Shown: piece after piece, positions 16,036 to 23,402 of the stretch | Layout: each line of letters starts with the position of its first letter | Position numbering within the stretch: the first letter of the stretch is position 1 | Assembly (NCBI RefSeq): GCF_902506195.1 | Contig: NZ_LR732817.1 | Span: forward strand, 3,253,407 to 3,317,406 | Source of the DNA: Citricoccus sp. K5 | GTDB taxonomy: Bacteria > Actinomycetota > Actinomycetes > Actinomycetales > Micrococcaceae | Length of the DNA stretch: 64,000 nt | Direction: 5' to 3' | Position numbers and translations under genes: made by a program | The notes under the pieces: model-generated | Databases searched by the model: none | What the model saw: only the letters and a program-made list of their open reading frames with translations | Told to the model about the DNA's origin: nothing

Positions 16036-17859
16036 GTGACCGCTGCACCCGCCCTGACCGCCTCGAGCACCGAGCTCACCGCGACGGCCGAACCTGCCGA
16101 CCTCCCCGGGACCTCCCCCGTCGCCGGTGACTCCTCCGTGCGGCCCACCGTTCCCCAGGCGGTGGCCCGCGTGATCCGCGAGAACACCGAGGTCCTCTTC
16201 GGACTCATGGGCAACGGCAACGCCCACCTGATCAGCGAGCTGACCAGCACCGGGTTCCCGCTCGTCACCGTCCGCCATGAGGCCGGGGCCGTGGCCGCCG
16301 CAGACGCCTACCACCGGGCCTCGGGCCGGGTCGGGGTCGCCACCGTCACCTACGGGGCCGGATTCACCAACACCCTCACCGCCCTCTCGGAGGCCGCGCT
16401 GGCCCGCATCCCCCTGGTGCTCGTGGTCGGCGACGCCCCCACGACCGGACCGCGGTACTTCGATGTCGACCAGGCCGGAATGGCGGCGGCCGCCGGGGTC
16501 GAGACCGTGCGTCTGGGCGCCGACGACCCCACGGCGCAGGTCCGCCGAGCCTTCGCGGACGCCGCCTCCGGGAGGCGCCCGGTCGTCGTCGCGATCCCCT
16601 ATGACCTTGTGGAGACGCCGGTGCATCAGCCCGCCGCACCCGTTGGCGCCCCCTCCCCAGCCCTGCCGGCCGTGCCTGCCGCGACTGCCGTGCCCGGGTC
16701 CCCCTCCGCCGAGGAGCTGGAACCGCTGCTCTCCGCCCTGCGCGGAGCCGAGCGTCCGCTGCTCGTCGCGGGACGGGGTGTCGTGGACTCGCCGGGCGCC
16801 CCCGCCTCCTTACGCCGGCTGGCCGACTCGCTGGGGGCCCTCGTGGCGACCTCGGTCATGGCACGCAACGTCGCCGGCCCCGCGGGGGACCTGGGTATCG
16901 CCGGGGGCTTCGCGCGGACGGAACGCGTCGAGATCATGCGGCAGGCCGACGTCGTGCTCGTGGTCGGCGCCGGCATGAACCCCTTCCAGATGCGCTACGG
17001 CACCCTTCTCGCCGCCGAGGCCACCGTGCTGCAGGTGGACCACCGCGCCGAGGCGCGCCATGAGCGGACGGGGCACTTCCTGGTGTCCGACGCCGGCGCC
17101 GCCCTGGGCGCGCTCGCCGCCGCCTTCCAGCCCTCCCCGGAGGGCAACGGACGCCCTGACGGCGGCTGGCGCGCACACCAGCCGATCCCGGCCGCCCCGG
17201 CGCTGGACCCCGTTCGCGCCGACGGCACCGCCGAGGACGGGCTGGCTGCCGACGGCCGTCTCGACCCGCGTGCCATGGCACTGGCCCTGGACGGGATCCT
17301 GCCCCCAGAGCGGACCTTCGTGCAGGACGGCGGCCACTTCATCGGCTGGGTGCCCCTCATGTGCTCGGTCCCGGACCCGCGCTCCCACCTGTTCGTCGGC
17401 ACCGCATTCCAGTCCATCGGATTGGGCTTCCCCTCCGCCGTCGGCGCCGCCGCGGCCCGGCCGGACCGCACCACGGTGCTGGTCACGGGCGACGGGGGCG
17501 GCCTGATGGCCCTGGCCGACCTGGAGAGCTTCGTGCGCCAGACCCGGTCCGGCGTCGTGGTGGTCTTCAACGACGCCGCCTACGGGGCCGAGCTGCACCA
17601 GTACGCAGCCCGCGGCCTGGACGATCAGGCCATGCTCATCGACGAGGTCGACTTCGCCGCCGTGGGCCGAGCCTTCGGCGCCGACGGGATCAAGGCGCGG
17701 AGCCTGCAGGACCTGGACGCCCTGACTGACTGGGTAGCCCGGGGCGCCGAGGGTGTCTTCGTGCTGGACCTGCCGATTTCCCAGGGCGTCGTGGCCGAGT
17801 ACATGGCCGAGTCAATGGCGGGTGCCCAGCCCGCACCGCGGCCGCTGTCCTTGGACTGA
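16036..17859 (+). CDS. Thiamine-diphosphate-dependent decarboxylase/synthase-like enzyme
   Basis: 607 residues from a GTG at 16036 with GAGGAG seven bases upstream. VRHEAGAVAAADAYHR carries the catalytic glutamate of ThDP enzymes, and GDGGGLMALADLES through VVFNDAAYG is the ThDP-Mg motif. The order is the PYR-middle-PP plan of acetolactate synthase, benzoylformate decarboxylase and relatives. RHEAG instead of RHEQG and the lack of a regulatory subunit argue against an anabolic acetolactate synthase. The middle domain carries long alanine/proline-rich inserts. It probably works with the upstream AsnC regulator on a 2-oxo acid; substrate unknown. Confidence 0.82.
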   Translation: MTAAPALTASSTELTATAEPADLPGTSPVAGDSSVRPTVPQAVARVIRENTEVLFGLMGNGNAHLISELTSTGFPLVTVRHEAGAVAAADAYHRASGRVGVATVTYGAGFTNTLTALSEAALARIPLVLVVGDAPTTGPRYFDVDQAGMAAAAGVETVRLGADDPTAQVRRAFADAASGRRPVVVAIPYDLVETPVHQPAAPVGAPSPALPAVPAATAVPGSPSAEELEPLLSALRGAERPLLVAGRGVVDSPGAPASLRRLADSLGALVATSVMARNVAGPAGDLGIAGGFARTERVEIMRQADVVLVVGAGMNPFQMRYGTLLAAEATVLQVDHRAEARHERTGHFLVSDAGAALGALAAAFQPSPEGNGRPDGGWRAHQPIPAAPALDPVRADGTAEDGLAADGRLDPRAMALALDGILPPERTFVQDGGHFIGWVPLMCSVPDPRSHLFVGTAFQSIGLGFPSAVGAAAARPDRTTVLVTGDGGGLMALADLESFVRQTRSGVVVVFNDAAYGAELHQYAARGLDDQAMLIDEVDFAAVGRAFGADGIKARSLQDLDALTDWVARGAEGVFVLDLPISQGVVAEYMAESMAGAQPAPRPLSLD

Positions 17860-17871
17860 TCGACTGGCTCT

Positions 17872-17890
17872 CCCCGGCGAGGGGCCGGGG
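17872..17890 (+). terminator. Hairpin after the second ThDP gene
   Basis: CCCCGG (17872-17877) pairs with CCGGGG (17885-17890) around seven bases, 12 bases after the stop codon. Short but GC-rich; there is no T-run. Confidence 0.5.
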
Positions 17891-17934
17891 TGACGGTTGC
17901 CCGCCGGGTCCACGTGGTTCCCTAGGATGTGGGG

Positions 17935-18588
17935 ATGAGCGATCGTGAGGGCGGGAACCGCATGCTGGAACGCGTGGCGGCCATCCTGGACGCCGTGGAG
18001 ACCGGACCGGCTTCGGCGAGTGAGATCGCCCGCCGGACCGAGCTGTCAGTCTCCACCGTGCACCGGCTCGCCCTCTCCATGGTCGACTTCGAGTTCCTCC
18101 GCCGTGACTCCGACGGCCGGTTCCGGCGGGGTTCGCGCTTTGTCCGCTCCGCCTTGGAGAACGCCGCCCTGCCCATCCTGACCCTGCTTCGGGACAGCAC
18201 CGAGGAGACCGCCCAGCTCTGGGTACGCCGCGGTGACGACCGTGTGTGCCTGGCCACCGTGGACAGCATGCAGGTCTTGCGCGCTGCGCTGCCCGCCGGC
18301 ACCCGTCAGCCGCTCCCTGCAGGTTCGGCCGGCCGACTGCTGGCCCGTGAGGAGGAGGCCTGGGCCTCGATCGAACGGCATGGCTGGGTCGAGTCGGTCG
18401 GCGTGCGCACCCCGGGTCTCGGCTCGGTCAGCGCTCCGGTCTGGCTGGGCGGCGAGCTCGTCGGCGCGATCTGCGTGGCCGTGCCCCTCGCCCGCGTGGA
18501 GGACGGCCCCGGCGCGGACTTCGGTGCCCAGGCCGTTGAGGCCGCCACCACGCTGGCCGGCGTCATGATGACGCTCCGCCTGCCCTGA
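17935..18588 (+). CDS. IclR-family transcriptional regulator
   Basis: 217 residues: an N-terminal winged helix-turn-helix (MLERVAAILDAVETGPASAS to STVHRLALSMVDFEFLRRD) and a C-terminal IclR effector domain (WVRRGDDRVCLATVDSMQ to LGGELVGAICVAVPLAR). A GTG two codons earlier is possible. The ATG at 17935 has TAGGAT six bases upstream and is probably leaderless. It heads the 2-hydroxycarboxylate module and is the best candidate for binding the TTCCCA-N5-TGRGAA inverted repeats before the genes at 18854 and 21184. Confidence 0.88.
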   Translation: MSDREGGNRMLERVAAILDAVETGPASASEIARRTELSVSTVHRLALSMVDFEFLRRDSDGRFRRGSRFVRSALENAALPILTLLRDSTEETAQLWVRRGDDRVCLATVDSMQVLRAALPAGTRQPLPAGSAGRLLAREEEAWASIERHGWVESVGVRTPGLGSVSAPVWLGGELVGAICVAVPLARVEDGPGADFGAQAVEAATTLAGVMMTLRLP

Positions 18589-18694
18589 GTCACCTGCCCT
18601 GAGCCGCCGGGCCGGCACATGCAGGCAGCGCCCGGTCTCCGATGGTCCCTGACCTCCGTCTGCTCTGCGCGGCGCGCCATTCTCTCAACCCCCT

Positions 18695-18761
18695 TGTGAG
18701 CAGCGTCACGCCTTGCTATGGTCTTCCCGCTAAGCAGTAAAGAGTTCCCAGACAGTGGGAA
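18695..18761 (+). promoter_or_regulatory. Composite promoter copy 1: CRP-like box, -10 region, IclR-type repeat
   Basis: TGTGAGCAGCGTCACG (18695-18710; 9 of 10 CRP-consensus positions), then CCGCTAAGCAGTAAA around 18728-18742 where a -10 element should lie, then TTCCCA-N5-TGGGAA (18745-18761). The same three parts occur with the same spacing at 21099-21165; by my count 43 of 67 positions are identical. The repeat would overlap or follow the transcription start, a repressor position. Confidence 0.7.
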
Positions 18762-18853
18762 TATCTTGGTGAGACCATCGTGTGGCCGCCTCCCGCGACG
18801 CCGCGGCGGGCGCCCCGCGCGAAGGCGCTCGAAGCCGTCAAGGCAGGAGAGAC

Positions 18854-19969
18854 ATGACTGAATACGACATCGCCGTCATACCCGGAGACGGCATCGGTCC
18901 CGAGGTCGTCGAGGCCGCGCAGGCGGTCCTGGCGGAGTGCGAGGCGCGCTACGGACTGGCGCTGAACTACACCACGTATGACTTCAGCGCTGACCTGTAC
19001 CGCCGAACCGGACGGAAGATCACCGCCGGTGATATGGACGAGATCGGCACGCGGGACGCCGTGCTGTTCGGTGCCATGGGCCTTCCTGACGTGCGGGGTC
19101 CGGAAGGTCTCGAACTGGGCGCCCAGGTGGAGATGAGAGCCCACTACGGCCTCTTCTCAAGCCTTCGTCCGGTCCGGCTCTTCCCGGGCGTCGACGGCCC
19201 GCTCAAGGCGGAGGAGGTTGACATGCTGGTGATCCGGGAGACCTCGGAGGGGATGTTCGCGGGCCTGGCCGATGAACACGAGCCCAGTGACGAGAGCGCG
19301 AGTGATCGCATGACAATCACGCGGGCCACCAGCGAGAAGCTCTTCGACGTGGCGTTCTCGCAGGCGCGGGCACGCCGCAAGCGAGGGACCCCGGGCCACG
19401 TGACGCTTCTGCACAAGTCCAACGCCCTGCGCAGCAACGTCCTGATGGAGAGGGTGTTCGACGAGGTCGCCGCGCGGAATGCCGATATCGGGAGCGCCAA
19501 GTACTACATCGACGCGGGATCGATGTACATGGTGACCGATCCGGGCCGCTACGACGTCATCGTCTCGGAGAACATCTTCGGCGACATCGTCTCGGAGGTC
19601 GCGGCCGGCCTCGTGGGCGGCCTCGGCGTCGCCCCGTCTGCGGATGTCAGCCTGACGCACGGCGTCTTCCAGCCGTCTCATGGCAGCGCCCCCGACATCG
19701 CGGGACAGGGAATCGCCAATCCCACGGCGATGATCCTCTCGGCCGCGATGATGCTGGAGTGGCTGGGGGAGCGCCGCGGCGACGACCTCGCCACGCGCAT
19801 CGCCCACGCCATCCAGGGCGCCGTTGAAGCGACTCTGGCGACCGGCCCCCGGGCGCGGGACCTGGGTGGCTCCGCTGGCACCCGGGAGGTGACGGACGCC
19901 GTCATCCGCGCCCTTCCGCCGCAGGTGGACTCCGGACGGCGGGACCACGTCGCCGCAGCTGGCCGCTGA
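18854..19969 (+). CDS. Isopropylmalate/tartrate/D-malate dehydrogenase-like oxidative decarboxylase
   Basis: 371 residues of the beta-decarboxylating dehydrogenase family (isocitrate, 3-isopropylmalate, tartrate, D-malate). GGCAGGAGAG precedes the ATG at 18854. Visible are the N-terminal AVIPGDGIGPEVV, the substrate-binding lysine in LLHKSNALRSN, an aspartate in IDAGSMYMV, and YDVIVSENIFGDIVSEVAAG with the nucleotide-binding HGSAPDIAG. The canonical metal-site GDI-x-SD is GDIVSE here, still acidic. It should oxidise and decarboxylate a 2-hydroxy diacid with NAD+ and a divalent metal. No leuC/leuD is nearby, so this is probably catabolic rather than leucine synthesis. Confidence 0.85.
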   Translation: MTEYDIAVIPGDGIGPEVVEAAQAVLAECEARYGLALNYTTYDFSADLYRRTGRKITAGDMDEIGTRDAVLFGAMGLPDVRGPEGLELGAQVEMRAHYGLFSSLRPVRLFPGVDGPLKAEEVDMLVIRETSEGMFAGLADEHEPSDESASDRMTITRATSEKLFDVAFSQARARRKRGTPGHVTLLHKSNALRSNVLMERVFDEVAARNADIGSAKYYIDAGSMYMVTDPGRYDVIVSENIFGDIVSEVAAGLVGGLGVAPSADVSLTHGVFQPSHGSAPDIAGQGIANPTAMILSAAMMLEWLGERRGDDLATRIAHAIQGAVEATLATGPRARDLGGSAGTREVTDAVIRALPPQVDSGRRDHVAAAGR

Positions 19970-19990
19970 CCCGGTGCCGTCAGGCCGTCA

Positions 19991-20040
19991 CCCCCACTTC
20001 CTTCTCTTCTTCCCTCTCTTCTTACCCGTCTCCCATCCTC
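19991..20040 (+). other. Polypyrimidine tract between two dehydrogenase genes
   Basis: 46 of 50 bases are C or T, including an unbroken 27-base pyrimidine run (19997-20023). In RNA this is C-rich and nearly G-free, the character of a Rho-loading site, in the 123-base gap between the 18854 and 20093 genes. Confidence 0.5.
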
Positions 20041-20092
20041 ACCAGGTCCCTACGCCGCCGGCCGGGGCCGCCCCTGCGAAAGGCGCACACCC

Positions 20093-21103
20093 GTGACGTA
20101 CAAGGTCCTGTTCATCAATCCCCTCAGGGACTACATCGACCGCCTGGTGGCGGCCGCACCGGACGGTTTCAGGGTGACTGTCATGCCGCCGGGGACGGAC
20201 GTCGAGGACCTCTGCCGCGAGGCCGCGGACGCTGATTTCCTGATCTCGGGCGTCGAGGTCCCGGAAGCGGTCTTCCGGGCCGCCTCGAAGGCGAAGTTCA
20301 TCCAGTACATGAGCTCCGGCTATGGCCAGCTTCCCCTCGGGGTCCTGGATGACCTGGGCGTTCCGGTGGCTCAGATGAAGACACACTCCATCTCCGTCGC
20401 GGAGCATGCGGTCACCCTGGTCCTGACACTGCTGCGGCGGATCCCTGCTTCGGTGCAGCTGATGCGGGACGGGAAGTGGCGCGAGGACCTGGATGAGACG
20501 TCCTACTCCGAGCTGTACGGCAAGACGGTCGGCATCGTCGGGCTGGGCAATATCGGCCGGTGGATCGGCAAGGTGGTCCATCACGGTTTCGGTGCCGAGG
20601 TGGTCTTCTATGACAACGCGGAGATACCGCTGACCGTCTCCGAGCTCGTGCCGGCCCGACCCGTCTCCCTGGACGAACTCATGCGGACCTCAGACATCGT
20701 CTGCGTGTGTGTCCCGATGAACGCCGGGTCCGAGGGACTGATCGGCCGAGGCGAACTCGCCCTCATGAAACAGACCGGCGTGCTCGTGAACGTCGGGCGC
20801 GGTGAGGTCGTGGACGAGCGTGCGCTCATCGAGTCCCTGCGGGAGGGGCGCATCGCCGGGGCTGGGCTCGATGTCTATGACCGGGAGCCCCTGGATGCTG
20901 CGAGCGAGCTGCTGGAGATGGATCAGGTGGTGTGCACGCCGCACATGGCGGGAGTCGGCTGGGAGAACGTCCAGCGCCGGATCGCCACCGTGTGGCAGAA
21001 CATCGAGGCCGTGCTGCGGGGCGACGTCCCGACCGGGGTCGTCACCCAGGCCAAGCGACCGGCGAGCCTCGAGCCCGCCGCCTCGCAGGACATCCTCTTG
21101 TGA
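20093..21103 (+). CDS. D-2-hydroxyacid dehydrogenase family protein
   Basis: 336 residues. The NAD-binding turn is GIVGLGNIGRWIG (about 144-156). The catalytic arginine is in VNVGRGEVVDE, the glutamate in DVYDREPLD and the histidine in CTPHMAGVG, the full triad of NAD-dependent D-2-hydroxyacid dehydrogenases (phosphoglycerate, glyoxylate, D-lactate type). The start is GTG 20093 with AAGG about nine bases upstream. It reversibly converts a 2-hydroxyacid and the 2-oxo acid. Its TGA lies inside the 16-bp palindrome of the next promoter, so the next gene has its own start of transcription. Confidence 0.9.
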   Translation: MTYKVLFINPLRDYIDRLVAAAPDGFRVTVMPPGTDVEDLCREAADADFLISGVEVPEAVFRAASKAKFIQYMSSGYGQLPLGVLDDLGVPVAQMKTHSISVAEHAVTLVLTLLRRIPASVQLMRDGKWREDLDETSYSELYGKTVGIVGLGNIGRWIGKVVHHGFGAEVVFYDNAEIPLTVSELVPARPVSLDELMRTSDIVCVCVPMNAGSEGLIGRGELALMKQTGVLVNVGRGEVVDERALIESLREGRIAGAGLDVYDREPLDAASELLEMDQVVCTPHMAGVGWENVQRRIATVWQNIEAVLRGDVPTGVVTQAKRPASLEPAASQDILL

Positions 21104-21165
21104 TACGTATCACATCCTGCTACCGTCCTACCGCTAAATAAGAACTACTTCCCATTCTATGAGAA
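21099..21165 (+). promoter_or_regulatory. Composite promoter copy 2: perfect CRP-type palindrome, -10, IclR-type repeat
   Basis: TGTGATACGTATCACA (21099-21114) is a perfect 16-bp palindrome matching TGTGA-N6-TCACA and overlapping the preceding stop codon. TAAATA (21135-21140) is a plausible -10; a start near 21147 would put the palindrome centre near -41, a class II activator position. TTCCCATTCTATGAGAA (21149-21165) follows. Spacing from the first box to the repeat (50 bases) equals that in the copy at 18695. Confidence 0.75.
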
Positions 21166-21183
21166 GCATTGAGGAGAATCCCC

Positions 21184-22431
21184 GTGACCGAGAGCATTGA
21201 CACCGGAGAGAACACCCTCCCGCTTCAGGGCATCCGCGTCCTCGAGCTGGGCAGCTTCATCGCCGCCCCCTTCGCCGCCCGCATCTTCGGCGACTTCGGC
21301 GCCGAGGTCATCAAGGTGGAGCGGCCCATCGGCGGCGACGAGCTGCGCGACTGGCGCAAGACCCGTGGGGACACGTCCATGCTGTTCCGCACCATGGGCC
21401 GCAACAAGAAGTCCGTCGCCCTGGACCTGCGCAGCGAGCTCGGCCGAGAGGCCGTGCTGAAGATGGCGGCGGGCACCGACGTCGTGATCGAGAACTTCCG
21501 CCCGGGCACCCTGGAGAAGTGGGGGCTGGGGCCGGACGAGCTGATGGCCCAGAACCCCGACCTCGTCATGGTCCGCATCTCCGGCTACGGGCAGACCGGG
21601 CCATACAAGGACCGTGCCGGGTTCGGCAGCTCGGCGGAGTCCTTCGCCGGGCTGCGCTACATCACCGGGGAGCCGGACCGGCCAGCAGGCCGCGCCGCCG
21701 CCTCCCTGGGAGACACCGTCGCCGGTCTCTACGGTGTCATCGGCGCCCTGATGCTCATGGTGCAGAAGGCCTGTGGTGGAGGCACCCGCGGCCAGCAGGT
21801 CGTGGACGTGGCGCTGTACGAGGGGGTCTTCAGCTTGCTGGAGTCACTCGTCCCGGACTATGACGCCTACGGCATGATCCGCCAGCGCACCGGCGGCCGC
21901 CTGCCGGGTGTGGTGCCGACCGGTTCGTACTCCACCGGGGACGGCCTCGAGGTGGTCATCGGCGGCAACTCCAACTCGGTGTTCAAGCGCCTGATGCGCG
22001 CCGTGGGCCGGCCGGACCTGGCCGAGGACGAGTCCCTGACCACCACCGAGGCCCGAGGCGCCCGCGAGGAGGAGCTCAACGCCGTCATCTCCGAGTGGAC
22101 GGGAGCACGCCCGCTCAAGGAGGTGCTGGACGTGCTCAGCGAGGAGGGGGTCCCGGCCGGTCCGGTCTACGATGCTCCGTCGATCGCCCAGGACGAGCAC
22201 TACATCGCCCGCGGCATGATCGAGACCCACGAGGTCATCATCGAGGACGAGCCGGAGCTGGTGCGCTTCCCGGGCGTGGTCCCCAAGATCCCCGGCCACG
22301 AGGGCCGCGTGGCCTGGATCGGCCCGGACCTGGGCGAACATACCGAGCAGGTACTGCGCGATGTCGCCGGCTTCGACGACGACCAAATCGCGGCTGCCTC
22401 CGCTGCCGGTGCCGAGGCGGTGCGCTCATGA
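21184..22431 (+). CDS. Class III (CaiB/BaiF) CoA-transferase
   Basis: 415 residues, GTG start at 21184 with GAGGAG seven bases upstream. GIRVLELGSFIAAPFAARI and FGAEVIKVERP are the family N-terminal signature, and D177 in LGDTVAGLYG is the catalytic aspartate that forms the acyl-anhydride with the acid. Class III enzymes transfer CoA between a donor thioester and a free carboxylic acid. Its stop overlaps the start of the HMG-CoA-lyase-like gene (ATGA, 22428-22431), so the two are coupled: activation of an acid to its CoA ester followed by cleavage. Confidence 0.92.
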   Translation: MTESIDTGENTLPLQGIRVLELGSFIAAPFAARIFGDFGAEVIKVERPIGGDELRDWRKTRGDTSMLFRTMGRNKKSVALDLRSELGREAVLKMAAGTDVVIENFRPGTLEKWGLGPDELMAQNPDLVMVRISGYGQTGPYKDRAGFGSSAESFAGLRYITGEPDRPAGRAAASLGDTVAGLYGVIGALMLMVQKACGGGTRGQQVVDVALYEGVFSLLESLVPDYDAYGMIRQRTGGRLPGVVPTGSYSTGDGLEVVIGGNSNSVFKRLMRAVGRPDLAEDESLTTTEARGAREEELNAVISEWTGARPLKEVLDVLSEEGVPAGPVYDAPSIAQDEHYIARGMIETHEVIIEDEPELVRFPGVVPKIPGHEGRVAWIGPDLGEHTEQVLRDVAGFDDDQIAAASAAGAEAVRS

Positions 22432-23321
22432 CTCCGGCTGTACCGGGGGCAGACATCCAGGTCACGGAAGTCTTCCTGCGGGACGGCCTTCAAGACGAAC
22501 CCGTGACCCTCACTCCCGCCCAGCGCGTGCAGATCGGCGAGGCCATCGCCGCCGCCGGTGTGCGGCGTATGGAGGTCGCCTCCTTCGTTCATCCCCGAAG
22601 GGTGCCACAGATGGCCGGAGCCGAGGAAGTGGTCCGGTCCCTGCAGGTCAGCACGACGGCGGAGTTCACCGTCCTGGCGCTCAACGGCCGGGGAGTGGAG
22701 CGGGCCGTGGCGGCCGGAGCCGGCCATATTCAGATCGTCACCTCCGCCAGCCAGGCGCACTCGAGTGCCAACGCCGGGCGAACCGTCGAGGAGGCCCTGC
22801 AGGACCTGGGCGACCAGGTGGCGGCGCACCCGGGCGTGGACTTCTTCGCGGGGATCTCCACAGCGTTCACCTGCCCGTACGAGGGGCGCATCGATCCGGA
22901 GCGCCTGCTGTGGATGGTCCGGTCCTTCCAGGCCATGGGCGTGACGGACATCGGCCTGGCCGACACGCTTGGCACCACGCCCACCGAGGAGCTGGTCGCC
23001 AGTCTGGACCACGTGCTCGCCGGCGAGCCGGACCTGACCTACTACCTGCATCTGCACAACGCCCACGGCCAGGCGCTGACCAGCGTGGACGCGGCCATTG
23101 AACGCGGCATCACCCGCTTCGACGCCGCCCTCGGCGGCTACGGGGGTTGCCCGTTCGCCCCCGGGGCAGCCGGCAACCTCTCCACGGGCGACCTGGTTCG
23201 GCACCTCCACGAGCAGGGTCACCGGACCGGTATCGACGAAGACCTCATCGCCGAGGCCACGTCCTTGGCGCGGAACCTGGTCAGCACTGCCCCGCGCCTG
23301 CCTGAGGCTTCGAACGCCTGA
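22428..23321 (+). CDS. Hydroxymethylglutaryl-CoA lyase-like enzyme
   Basis: 297 residues of the HMGL-like (DRE-TIM) metallolyase family. FLRDGLQDE (about 16-24) supplies the catalytic arginine and aspartate, HLHNAHG the metal histidines, and GGYGGCPFAPGAAGN contains the signature cysteine C241. HMG-CoA lyase cleaves 3-hydroxy-3-methylglutaryl-CoA to acetyl-CoA and acetoacetate; relatives act on other 3-hydroxy-3-alkyl acyl-CoAs. Translationally coupled to the CoA-transferase, it probably cleaves the CoA ester that enzyme makes. The true substrate is not fixed by sequence. Confidence 0.9.
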   Translation: MTPAVPGADIQVTEVFLRDGLQDEPVTLTPAQRVQIGEAIAAAGVRRMEVASFVHPRRVPQMAGAEEVVRSLQVSTTAEFTVLALNGRGVERAVAAGAGHIQIVTSASQAHSSANAGRTVEEALQDLGDQVAAHPGVDFFAGISTAFTCPYEGRIDPERLLWMVRSFQAMGVTDIGLADTLGTTPTEELVASLDHVLAGEPDLTYYLHLHNAHGQALTSVDAAIERGITRFDAALGGYGGCPFAPGAAGNLSTGDLVRHLHEQGHRTGIDEDLIAEATSLARNLVSTAPRLPEASNA

Positions 23322-23402
23322 GCCTCCCCATCGACCACGAACGTTGCCCGGCACTCCATCTCGACCCGGGCTGAACGACCCCTCTCCAGGAAAGAGACCA
23401 CC

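Noticed and set aside
18854-19969. Leucine-biosynthetic leuB
   Set aside because: No leuC/leuD nearby, SD replaced by SE in the metal motif, and the context is catabolic with a 2HCT carrier.
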